Source of the DNA: a virus | Length of the DNA stretch: 33,366 bases | Reading direction: 5' to 3' (one strand) | IMG/VR virus record: IMGVR_UViG_3300032084_001727 | Location: 1-33,366 of that record | Shown: positions 1 through 6,334 of the stretch, in pieces | Numbering within the stretch: position 1 is the stretch's first letter | Layout of the letters: each line of letters opens with the position of its first letter | Translations under genes and position numbers: made by a program | The notes under the pieces: model-generated | Seen by the model: only the letters and a program-made list of their open reading frames with translations | Told to the model about the DNA's origin: nothing | Databases searched by the model: none

Positions 1-1
1 C

Positions 2-82
2 CACATGCTCGACCAAGTGTTCGCACTTCACGAGGAAGCGAAGGACGAGATCATCACCGAATATTACTACTCAGAAGACTAA
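2..82 (+). CDS. C-terminal end of a truncated gene, unknown function
   Basis: This is the last 26 codons of a gene that begins before the window. The frame is open from base 2 and stops at TAA 80-82. The visible tail is acidic and ends in Tyr-Tyr-Tyr-Ser-Glu-Asp. It lies 20 bases before the next start on the same strand, so it is probably part of the same operon. No family can be assigned from such a short piece. Confidence 0.6.
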   Translation, partial: HMLDQVFALHEEAKDEIITEYYYSED

Positions 83-84
83 GC

Positions 85-92
85 CTTTAAAG
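85..92. repeat. CTTTAAAG palindrome overlapping a ribosome binding site
   Basis: This copy of the 8-bp palindrome runs directly into the AAGGAG Shine-Dalgarno sequence of the gene starting at 103. A protein bound here would cover the translation-initiation region. It is one of five copies outside coding sequence. Confidence 0.85.
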
Positions 93-102
93 GAGAACAA
101 AC

Positions 103-402
103 ATGGCAATCGCAACTGACCGCCCGCAAGCTATGGTGAATATGGAAGAGCTGACCCGCGCAGTCTCTTTGTCATCGGAAGCCAACCACGTAAACGGGCA
201 ACTATCCGAACTCAACAACATGGCTCACCCAAATCGCATCGTTGTCACCGTTGACGGACGTGAATTCGACATGACCCCAGACGTGGCCGTCGCCGCTGTA
301 TCGAGCCATCTTGAGTGGCTGTTCGGCGAGCTTAGTAAAATCGGCATCGCGCTCGAACTTGACCCGCTGCCACCGTCAACCGATACCATCCGGATTGTAT
401 AA
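103..402 (+). CDS. Hypothetical protein, 99 aa
   Basis: A small soluble protein of unknown function. The ATG at 103 follows a strong AAGGAG site with a 7-base spacer. The middle part (residues 45-60) is a predicted beta segment around V-T-V-D-G-R-E-F-D. It is followed by an Ala/Val-rich helix ending in L-E-W-L-F. No catalytic motif, Cys cluster or membrane segment is visible. It is the first complete gene of the + strand cluster that leads to the DNA polymerase, and the next gene starts 9 bases after its stop. Confidence 0.75.
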   Translation: MAIATDRPQAMVNMEELTRAVSLSSEANHVNGQLSELNNMAHPNRIVVTVDGREFDMTPDVAVAAVSSHLEWLFGELSKIGIALELDPLPPSTDTIRIV

Positions 403-411
403 GGAGAGCAT

Positions 412-765
412 ATGTTTGACCAAAGCACCAAGACGTGGAGCGAGGAAGACACCCAAGCACTCTATGAACTCGGACTGAAACTGATCGAGTTCGCGGAGAG
501 CAAGGTGCCCGACTTCTCCAAGCAGGGAGAGGACCGTATGACACTGGCTCTGTCTCCCATATTCGCAGCGCTGTTTGCACAAGCCAAGCATCGCTATCGA
601 CCATCCCCTGCATCGTCGGTCATCGTCACAGCGACCATGATCCGTAACTTTGCGATACAGGACGACTTGAGCGAGCTGGGGCTCGTGGACGCTGTGTGCG
701 AGTTCATGCACATGATGATCCAAGCAGCGCCGCCTACGGTCATCACAGAGGGAGCACAATCGTGA
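412..765 (+). CDS. Hypothetical protein, 117 aa
   Basis: An unrecognised protein, mostly helical by composition, starting at ATG 412 behind an AAGGAG site just after the stop of the previous gene. It has an acidic N-terminus and an Ala-rich central stretch (about residues 45-60). Near residues 100-106 is a Met/His-rich stretch (E-F-M-H-M-M-I). No domain is recognised. Its stop codon overlaps the GTG start of the next gene (GTGA), which indicates translational coupling. Confidence 0.75.
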   Translation: MFDQSTKTWSEEDTQALYELGLKLIEFAESKVPDFSKQGEDRMTLALSPIFAALFAQAKHRYRPSPASSVIVTATMIRNFAIQDDLSELGLVDAVCEFMHMMIQAAPPTVITEGAQS

Positions 766-965
766 AACACGAAGAGAACCAACCGAAGCCAACCAACGTG
801 TTTCGTATCATGCGCGCCGATCTTCTGGCGACCGAGGACTGGGCTCGACTGGCCGTGGCCATCGGGTACGATCCAACCGACGTTGAGGGCCAAGGTCGCG
901 ACATACTGAAACGACTGAGCGCCATGGGCGTCAAGCCGGTGACCAATGGAGACAAAAATGCGTGA
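762..965 (+). CDS. Hypothetical protein, 67 aa
   Basis: A small basic protein of unknown function. I place the start at GTG 762, which overlaps the preceding stop as GTGA and has GAGGGAG about 8 bases upstream. A longer reading from ATG 696 would overlap the previous gene by 70 bases and has no better ribosome binding site. The sequence contains a probable helix with D-W-A-R-L-A-V-A-I-G-Y. The 3' end overlaps the start of the next small gene by 8 bases. Confidence 0.65.
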   Translation: MKHEENQPKPTNVFRIMRADLLATEDWARLAVAIGYDPTDVEGQGRDILKRLSAMGVKPVTNGDKNA

Positions 966-1074
966 CTTCTTTAGAGCGCTGGGCGACGTCGCCAAAGCGG
1001 CGTTATTCACAGCAGCTATCATCGCGATACTCGTCATCGCATACGCACTCGAAACATTCCACTGGGGCTTCTAG
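958..1074 (+). CDS. Small single-pass membrane protein, 38 aa
   Basis: A very short gene starting at ATG 958 with GGAGA about 6 bases upstream and ending at TAG 1072-1074. The protein has a short amphipathic N-terminus containing Arg, Lys and Asp. It is followed by one strong hydrophobic helix at about residues 15-31, rich in Ala, Ile and Leu, and a short tail ending in W-G-F. It is tightly packed between neighbours: 8 bases of overlap upstream, and its TAG shares a base with the GTG start of the polymerase. Such membrane miniproteins are common in early phage regions, but no role can be assigned. Confidence 0.65.
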   Translation: MRDFFRALGDVAKAALFTAAIIAILVIAYALETFHWGF

Positions 1075-3029
1075 TGCGGTATAGCGACATCATCACTATC
1101 GACTTCGAGACCAAGGTTATCGAAGGACGTCCAAATTATCCGCCGCTGCCCGTGGGGTGCTCCATCAAGTATGGCTTTAAAGACAGTCGTTACTGGGCGT
1201 GGGGCCACGCGGCGGGCAACAACAACTGTACTGAGGAGGAATTTAAACGTGAACTACAAAAAACTATTGCTTCTGGCCGTCCTCTTCTCTTCTTCAACGC
1301 TTATTTCGATCTATCTGTTATCTTTGAGTATTTCGGGATTGAGTTACCTGATTGGGATCGCGTTCACGACGCAGCCATCATGGCATTTCTTATCGACCCT
1401 CATGGCCTTAAACATGACCTTAAATCTCTTGCCGAAGAGCACCTGAACCTGCCTCCAGACGAACGTGACGAAATCGGCGAATGGGTCTGGGAGCACCGTA
1501 AGATGATCCGCGAGACCTATGGCCTTAACCCTACCCGCAACAAGGGGAAAGTCAGCAAGGTCTATCAGTATTATTGGATTGTGCCGGGAGACCTCGCGGG
1601 GCGTTATGCCTGCGGCGACACCGACCGCACGTTCAACCTGTTCCGTTATTGGGCTCCGCACATCCACCGTCTAGGCATGTGGCCAGCGTACAACCGTGAG
1701 CGCCGTGTAGCGCCTATCTTCTACCGTAATGAGGTGGAGGGTATGCGTGTTGACCAAGAGCGTCTGGAGTACGACTGCGGCATGTACAGCGACCTCATGG
1801 AGCACGTGGAAGACCAGCTCCGCGACCGCCTAGACGACCAAGGGCTCAACTTCGACAATGACGCCCACGTCGCCGAGGCACTTAGTCAGAACGGTATCGT
1901 GGAAGACGAGGATTGGTCGCCGACCAAGACCGGCGCGAAGTGGCTTAAAGAGAACCCGAGTAAGACCACACTCGACATGCCGAAAGAGTATCGGTCCATG
2001 TCCAAAGACCTGCTCAAGAAACGCCACTATCAGGACTTCGAAGTGTTCTGCGCGCTCGGTTACCGCAACCGCCTAGCTACTGCTTTAAAGATGTTTATGA
2101 AGCCTTGGCGTGATCAGGGGCGCAACACTGGCGGCTGGATACACACTCACTGGAATACGACGCGAGGTGGCTCTGGCGGCACGAGAACCGGGAGGCCGTC
2201 AACATATGCGCCAAACTTCCTGAATATCAGTAAGAACTTCGAGGGGAGACCAGACGGCTATGAGCATCCAGAATTCCTACTTGGACCGGAGCAACGTCTA
2301 CCACTTGTCCGCGAGTATATCCTTGCAGATACCGACGACCACCTTATCCTGCACCGTGACTTCTCGGGGCAAGAGCTGCGCATCTTCGGCCACTACGAGT
2401 GTGGCCCGCTACTTAGAGCGTACCAGCAAGACCCTGAAATCGACGTGCACCAAATGGTGTTCGATAAAATTCTTGAACTGTTTCCCGGCACCCCGCTCGA
2501 CCGAGGTAAGACGAAGATCATCAACTTCCAATCCTTGTATGGAGGCGGAGCGAATGCCCTCGCTGGAGACCTCGACATTGACCTCAACGAAGCGCGGATG
2601 TTCAAAAACTACCACAATCAAGCGCTGCCCGGACGCGTCGCGCTCGTCAACACAATCAATAGTCTGGTTAGACGAGGCGAGCCTATTCGCACGTGGGGTG
2701 GACGGTGTTACATGCCAGAAGAGCCCCGCTGGATTGACGGACGCCTCCGCTCGTTTGAATACAAGCTCATTAACTACCTCATTCAAGGATCGGCTGCGGA
2801 CATAACCAAAGACGCCATGATCGCTTGGGACGACCACGGAGACCGGGACGCCCGCTTCCTCGTGCAAGTCTATGACGAGATCAACATTGTCACGGAGAAG
2901 GACAAAGCGGCACAACAAATGCAAGTGCTGAAGGAGTGTATGGAAATGGATCGCATTGACGTACAAATGCTCTCCGATGGCAAGTACGGTTCATCGTGGG
3001 GCGACCTGACCAAAGGAGACCCAAAATGA
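1074..3029 (+). CDS. DNA polymerase, family A (Pol I type) with 3'-5' exonuclease domain
   Basis: The replicative polymerase of the phage. The N-terminal 3'-5' proofreading domain begins with the ExoI signature D10-F-E12-T. There is no 5'-3' exonuclease domain, as in T7-type and other viral family A enzymes. In the polymerase domain, motif A is D429-F-S-G-Q-E-L-R. The O-helix (motif B) runs from K479 to Y489-G, with N-F before the Q-S-L-Y-G. Motif C is V-Y-D601-E602. The His that usually precedes the motif C Asp is replaced by Tyr. At 651 residues it is full length for an exonuclease-plus-polymerase enzyme. The start is GTG 1074, overlapping the previous stop; the gene ends in an ATGA overlap with the next. 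Two CTTTAAAG sites lie inside it. It could be a DpoZ-type polymerase that prefers 2-aminoadenine, but motifs alone do not show that. Confidence 0.95.
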   Translation: MRYSDIITIDFETKVIEGRPNYPPLPVGCSIKYGFKDSRYWAWGHAAGNNNCTEEEFKRELQKTIASGRPLLFFNAYFDLSVIFEYFGIELPDWDRVHDAAIMAFLIDPHGLKHDLKSLAEEHLNLPPDERDEIGEWVWEHRKMIRETYGLNPTRNKGKVSKVYQYYWIVPGDLAGRYACGDTDRTFNLFRYWAPHIHRLGMWPAYNRERRVAPIFYRNEVEGMRVDQERLEYDCGMYSDLMEHVEDQLRDRLDDQGLNFDNDAHVAEALSQNGIVEDEDWSPTKTGAKWLKENPSKTTLDMPKEYRSMSKDLLKKRHYQDFEVFCALGYRNRLATALKMFMKPWRDQGRNTGGWIHTHWNTTRGGSGGTRTGRPSTYAPNFLNISKNFEGRPDGYEHPEFLLGPEQRLPLVREYILADTDDHLILHRDFSGQELRIFGHYECGPLLRAYQQDPEIDVHQMVFDKILELFPGTPLDRGKTKIINFQSLYGGGANALAGDLDIDLNEARMFKNYHNQALPGRVALVNTINSLVRRGEPIRTWGGRCYMPEEPRWIDGRLRSFEYKLINYLIQGSAADITKDAMIAWDDHGDRDARFLVQVYDEINIVTEKDKAAQQMQVLKECMEMDRIDVQMLSDGKYGSSWGDLTKGDPK

Positions 3030-3217
3030 TTGAAGCCTTACAAATCCTATTCGCATTCTACCTTGGCGGCGCGTTTTCCGTTAGCGTAGGTAGCGCAACT
3101 GAGCCGGGCTTTTTCGAGCATCCTGATATTCAGCAGATGCCGCCCACAATGCAGTTCGTGGCTATTCTTATCGGTGGCCTGACATGGCCTCTGTGGATTT
3201 GGACGGCGCAGATATGA
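3026..3217 (+). CDS. Small membrane protein, 63 aa
   Basis: It starts at ATG 3026, overlapping the polymerase stop as ATGA, with AAAGGAG about 6 bases upstream. Two hydrophobic segments are visible. The first is at about residues 4-22 (L-F-A-F-Y-L-G-G-A-F-S-V). The second is at about residues 44-61 (V-A-I-L-I-G-G-L-T-W-P-L-W-I-W). They are joined by a polar loop with Pro and Glu. It is not next to the lysis genes, so calling it a holin would be unsupported. Function unknown. Confidence 0.65.
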   Translation: MIEALQILFAFYLGGAFSVSVGSATEPGFFEHPDIQQMPPTMQFVAILIGGLTWPLWIWTAQI

Positions 3218-3429
3218 GCTTCGATATTAGAGTAGCCACGCCCGAAGAGATGCAGCGCGCCCGCGATATGCTTGTCCACGAGAGAGGCTTTAAAGCTGAT
3301 CGCGACAACCCGAACCGCTTCTACACAGTGTTCAATGTCGCGACCGTAACCAGCATGGCGAAGGTGGATGATCGCACTCCGAGCGAGACGAGCACGTCCA
3401 TCATCGAATACAAGGCGAACAGAGGATAG
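3214..3429 (+). CDS. Hypothetical protein, 71 aa
   Basis: A soluble protein of unknown function. The preferred start is ATG 3214, which forms an ATGA overlap with the preceding stop. An in-frame ATG at 3184 would overlap the upstream gene by 34 bases. The N-terminal part alternates charged helix (E-E-M-Q-R-A-R-D-M-L) and a short strand. It carries a CTTTAAAG site read as Phe-Lys. Confidence 0.6.
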   Translation: MSFDIRVATPEEMQRARDMLVHERGFKADRDNPNRFYTVFNVATVTSMAKVDDRTPSETSTSIIEYKANRG

Positions 3430-3433
3430 AACC

Positions 3434-3607
3434 ATGGATGAACTACCCATTATTGTGCTGGTCAAGAAACTCTTGACACTGGATGAAGAGCAAGCGAGCT
3501 GGGCCTACAGACAGTTCAACGACTACCTCAAGGAGTGTCCCGGCGACCTAGACAATGAGATCATCGCGTCCGCGATTGAGATTGCCAGGACGGCGAGCTG
3601 GCTATGA
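3434..3607 (+). CDS. Hypothetical protein, 57 aa
   Basis: A small acidic helical protein starting at ATG 3434, 4 bases after the previous stop, behind a GAGGATAG ribosome binding site. No recognisable motif is seen. Its stop overlaps the HNH gene start as ATGA. Confidence 0.6.
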   Translation: MDELPIIVLVKKLLTLDEEQASWAYRQFNDYLKECPGDLDNEIIASAIEIARTASWL

Positions 3608-3933
3608 TCGAAGGACACAAACATGAAGGACGTAGAGAAAAACTCATCGCCAAAATCTTCGCGCGATGCAAGATTGTACCCGGACCTCTCGATACCCCTT
3701 GTTATGAGTGGCAAGGCCGTGACAGCGGAAAGGGGCGTGGTGGGGGATATGGGCGTGTGGACATCGACGGCGGCACAGTTGCAGTACATCGCGCTATCTA
3801 TACGCTATTCTTCGGGATTATCCCACCTAAGAAACAGATTGACCACAAGTGCAAGAACCGGCGTTGCTGCAACCCGGCCCACTTAGAGATGGTGACGCAC
3901 AAGCAGAACCAAAGACGACGGAGAAAGAAATGA
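3604..3933 (+). CDS. HNH endonuclease
   Basis: A 109-residue HNH nuclease, probably of the free-standing phage homing type. The core has Y-G-R-V-D-I-D then V-H62-R-A-I-Y (the usual phage HNH_3 entry). It is followed by I-D80-H81-K-C and C-C-N90-P-A-H93-L. H81, N90 and H93 are the expected catalytic and metal-binding residues. Cys 83, 88 and 89 may support structural zinc binding. The C-terminus is strongly basic (R-R-R-R-K-K), fitting DNA contact. It sits inside a chain of ATGA-overlapping small genes, so it is expressed with the replication cluster rather than lying as an isolated insertion. Its target cannot be read from the sequence. Confidence 0.9.
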   Translation: MIEGHKHEGRREKLIAKIFARCKIVPGPLDTPCYEWQGRDSGKGRGGGYGRVDIDGGTVAVHRAIYTLFFGIIPPKKQIDHKCKNRRCCNPAHLEMVTHKQNQRRRRKK

Positions 3934-4223
3934 TTGTGATAAAGATAGAACTTCACAGCGCCATCACGCGCAAAGTAACTGAGATTGGTCGCATGGTCAT
4001 CTTTAACGACGGTATGGGAACTCGCACCAAAGGCGACTACGAAGCGAACGTTATTCGAAAGCCCACGGCAAAAGGACTTGATTGGGACGATCAGATGCAC
4101 GACACGCTTAGGAATAGGGCTCAGGCGACCAGAACTAGCCGCGTAGAGAATTACAGCCGCCTGTCCAGACCGGTATGGGATTTGGTGACCTTAGCTTTAA
4201 AGAATATGGGGTATGGAAAATGA
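3930..4223 (+). CDS. Hypothetical protein, 97 aa
   Basis: It starts at ATG 3930, overlapping the HNH stop as ATGA, with GGAGAAAG upstream. The protein begins with a beta strand (I-V-I-K-I-E-L-H-S-A-I-T) and has a basic middle and a helical C-terminus. The C-terminal part contains a CTTTAAAG site read as Ala-Leu-Lys. The opening resembles small phage proteins with a ribbon-like N-terminal strand pair, but I cannot name a family. The stop overlaps the next start. Confidence 0.65.
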   Translation: MIVIKIELHSAITRKVTEIGRMVIFNDGMGTRTKGDYEANVIRKPTAKGLDWDDQMHDTLRNRAQATRTSRVENYSRLSRPVWDLVTLALKNMGYGK

Positions 4224-4429
4224 TCGAATGGAAAGCATTCAACCTTGGAAAGACTAAAGATGGCTTCGGCACCGTGTACATGATCATGGCGGAGAATGAG
4301 GGGATGCACAACGCCGTCCGCACACTCGAATACCGCCCTGACCTCGTGCCCGATAGCGAGTGGGTCTGGCATTGTCGGGGAGCGCTCAATTCGATGATGA
4401 AGGAAGTCGGACAGAGAGACATGGAATGA
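4220..4429 (+). CDS. Hypothetical protein, 69 aa
   Basis: It starts at ATG 4220 in an ATGA overlap. The protein is rich in aromatic residues (W4, F7, Y20, W48, W50) and ends with an acidic helix. No known motif is seen. It is part of the coupled run of tiny genes between the polymerase and the RecB-like nuclease. Confidence 0.6.
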   Translation: MIEWKAFNLGKTKDGFGTVYMIMAENEGMHNAVRTLEYRPDLVPDSEWVWHCRGALNSMMKEVGQRDME

Positions 4430-4608
4430 CCGAGTTCGAAGAATTCTTTGCTACGACGTGGAAGGATTACCTTAATAGCCTTGACACCTACCCGTCCGGG
4501 CCTGTATTCTCGACGGGTAAGTCAATCAACGAGGCATCGTGGGACCGCAAGGCGGCTTTCCTACTGTGGATGCTTATCAATGATCTGCCGCCGCCAACGG
4601 AGACTTGA
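4426..4608 (+). CDS. Hypothetical protein, 60 aa
   Basis: It starts at ATG 4426 in an ATGA overlap with the previous gene. Three tryptophans (W12, W40, W49) and a Pro-rich C-terminal end (L-P-P-P) stand out. Function unknown. The next gene starts on the base after its TGA. Confidence 0.6.
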   Translation: MTEFEEFFATTWKDYLNSLDTYPSGPVFSTGKSINEASWDRKAAFLLWMLINDLPPPTET

Positions 4609-4875
4609 ATGAAGATACATATGCTGCACGGCCACGAGGTTTTCCTCTGCACCGTTTTCCCAATCGACCACACTGCTCTGTTCCACACGAGCGATGGTCA
4701 GCCGTACCGCTCGACGTCAAGTGTCTGGGACACATGGGCCGAAGCTGACGAGTGGGGTGAGCGTCTTGCCAAGTCCGTTGGCGTGGACGAGCAGGGTAAT
4801 GCACAGGCGAGTTACACGGTCTATCCGACCAAGATCAACGACTATAGGGAGAAGGAAAAACATGGCCTCAATTGA
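4609..4875 (+). CDS. Hypothetical protein, 88 aa
   Basis: ATG 4609 immediately follows the preceding TGA and has GGAG about 7 bases upstream. The N-terminal half has two predicted beta strands around H-E-V-F-L-C-T-V-F-P and H-T-A-L-F-H-T. It is followed by an acidic helix (E-A-D-E-W-G-E-R-L-A). The layout suggests a small alpha/beta protein, but no family is recognised. It overlaps the following nuclease gene by 14 bases. Confidence 0.65.
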   Translation: MKIHMLHGHEVFLCTVFPIDHTALFHTSDGQPYRSTSSVWDTWAEADEWGERLAKSVGVDEQGNAQASYTVYPTKINDYREKEKHGLN

Positions 4876-5554
4876 TGCGTGGAGCTTCAGCCGGTACAAC
4901 GTTTATGCGCAGTGCCCCGCCAAGTTCAAATACCAACATATCGAAAAGCGTGACATGGGACCGCCATCGGCTGCTTTAAAGAAAGGCCGCGCGGTTCACA
5001 CGTCTGCCGAACGCTACGTCTCCAAGCAACGTGACGACATTATGGCTGAGCTGGAGACGCGTCTTGATCTGCTAGATGCGATCCGAGACTACCCGAGCAA
5101 TATGGTCATGGTTGAGCAGAAGTGGGGACTGACAAAGAACTGGAAGTCCACCGGATGGTTCAACAAGAAAGGTCGCCCTAACGTGTGGCTGAGACTGACA
5201 CTCGACGTTGGGCTCGACTACGGGGACGGCACATTCGAAGTAATCGACTGGAAGACCGGTAAGAAATACGGCGACAACGAAGAGCAAATGGAGCTGTTTG
5301 CCGTTGGCGTCATGGCCCGCTACCCGGACGTGCACCACGTGACGACGCGTCTGAGCTATGTGGACCTACCGGCAGGCCCAGACAGCGAGACATTCGGAGA
5401 GTACACCCGTGACGAGTATGACGCCTTGCGGACTACGTGGGAGGAGCGTGTTGAGCCAATGTTCAACGACACTGAGTTCCTACCGCGACCGAACCGTCTG
5501 TGTGCCTACTGTCCGTTCTCCGCATCGGAAGGAGGGCCTTGTCGCCATGGCTAG
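4862..5554 (+). CDS. RecB/Cas4-like PD-(D/E)XK nuclease (DUF2800-like)
   Basis: A 230-residue nuclease of the RecB/Cas4 superfamily. The N-terminal S-F-S-R-Y-N-V-Y-A-Q-C18-P is the usual opening of AddB/Cas4-type nucleases. The active site is D115 (L-T-L-D-V-G-L-D) followed by D129-W-K131-T-G. A later Q-M-E-L-F helix fits the conserved Gln-Tyr helix. Cys 18, 214, 217 and 227 match the one-plus-three pattern that holds a 4Fe-4S cluster in Cas4 and AddB. I chose ATG 4862, which has GGGAGAAGG just upstream and begins exactly at the domain. A long in-frame upstream extension to 4694 only shadows the previous gene. In phages this type is found with PolA, VRR-NUC and SNF2 genes, exactly the neighbours here. 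Confidence 0.88.
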   Translation: MASIDAWSFSRYNVYAQCPAKFKYQHIEKRDMGPPSAALKKGRAVHTSAERYVSKQRDDIMAELETRLDLLDAIRDYPSNMVMVEQKWGLTKNWKSTGWFNKKGRPNVWLRLTLDVGLDYGDGTFEVIDWKTGKKYGDNEEQMELFAVGVMARYPDVHHVTTRLSYVDLPAGPDSETFGEYTRDEYDALRTTWEERVEPMFNDTEFLPRPNRLCAYCPFSASEGGPCRHG

Positions 5555-6155
5555 TTACAACGACACCAAGGGTGCACAGATGAGTTACATGGAGTTCGAA
5601 CGTCTCATGAACGAGGCTCGTGACTATCGTTACGGCAACCGCAAACCGCCGCCAAAGATGTTCCGGCATAAAAGCGACTTCGAAGCCCTTCGTCGCAGGC
5701 TGAGCGAGAAGCCCAAGATCGAGATTTACGAAGACCTTCCGACTTCCACTCTGCGCGTCGTCATGGGACAGGGCGAGGACAAGCTGATGACCAGCATCCC
5801 TATGCCGATAGGCGACTATGAGGCGGCGCTGCAAGACGCGGCCCAACGCCTGTACTACCAGTGGCAAAAACAGTTTGGAAGAGTTGGTATGGACGAACGC
5901 CAATTCATTATGGAGGTAATGCAATGCGCAGTAGAACAAGGCTTGTTGAGGCAGATGTCCGCGACCCAGTGGTCAATCACTTCGACAAAAAAGTGGGAGA
6001 AAACGGGCTCCACGTCCGAAACGTCTTCCGACCCGGACCAGCAGTCGGTTTCCCTGATGACACCTTCTACTTCTTTGTCCGAACGCTTCACATCGAGTTT
6101 AAAGGGACTGAGAAAAAGCCCAGCCGGAAACAGGAAGATAAGATTGCCCGCTTAA
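5547..6155 (+). CDS. Hypothetical protein, 202 aa, 3' end overlaps VRR-NUC gene
   Basis: It starts at ATG 5547 with GGAGGG about 10 bases upstream, overlapping the preceding nuclease gene by 8 bases. Residues 1-125 look like a genuine protein: charged helices, an S-F-E-A-L-R-R-R-L region, a beta segment and an aromatic helix (L-Y-Y-Q-W-Q-K-Q-F). From about residue 127 the frame overlaps the VRR-NUC gene for 232 bases. It becomes Ser/Thr-rich, with runs such as S-T-S-E-T-S-S, unlike the rest of the protein. The C-terminus may therefore be a real overlap or the result of a frameshift. No family is recognised for the N-terminal part. Confidence 0.65.
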   Translation: MASYNDTKGAQMSYMEFERLMNEARDYRYGNRKPPPKMFRHKSDFEALRRRLSEKPKIEIYEDLPTSTLRVVMGQGEDKLMTSIPMPIGDYEAALQDAAQRLYYQWQKQFGRVGMDERQFIMEVMQCAVEQGLLRQMSATQWSITSTKKWEKTGSTSETSSDPDQQSVSLMTPSTSLSERFTSSLKGLRKSPAGNRKIRLPA

Positions 6156-6334
6156 GGGACAACGGGCACATGGTGCTCATAATTGATAACGTCGAAGAGG
6201 GCATAGCCGCTATCGACTTGGTATACGAAGGCCACGACATGTTTGCGGTCTCGTTGGAGAGAATGGTTTGTCAAAGAGCTGGAACGAAATACAGGGCCTT
6301 GGTGGAGAATTGCCGCAAGGTCGAGGCATGGTGA
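5924..6334 (+). CDS. VRR-NUC domain nuclease
   Basis: A 136-residue nuclease of the VRR-NUC (PD-(D/E)XK) family, which in phages is thought to act as a Holliday-junction or flap endonuclease in replication and recombination. The core is seen as G-F-P44-D45-D, then H-I-E58-F-K60-G, then K-P-S-R-K-Q70, the expected order of active-site residues. The start is ATG 5924, with GGAGG 8 bases upstream. An earlier in-frame ATG (5861) would add residues that are shadow translation of the previous gene. The stop overlaps the start of the SNF2 gene by 7 bases. A near-copy of the dispersed palindrome (GTTTAAAG, 6097) falls on the catalytic Phe-Lys. Confidence 0.9.
   Translation: MRSRTRLVEADVRDPVVNHFDKKVGENGLHVRNVFRPGPAVGFPDDTFYFFVRTLHIEFKGTEKKPSRKQEDKIARLRDNGHMVLIIDNVEEGIAAIDLVYEGHDMFAVSLERMVCQRAGTKYRALVENCRKVEAW

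Noticed and set aside
4694-4861. N-terminal extension of the RecB-like nuclease
   Set aside because: The extra 56 residues are the shadow of the preceding 88-residue gene. The domain starts at ATG 4862, with a strong ribosome binding site.
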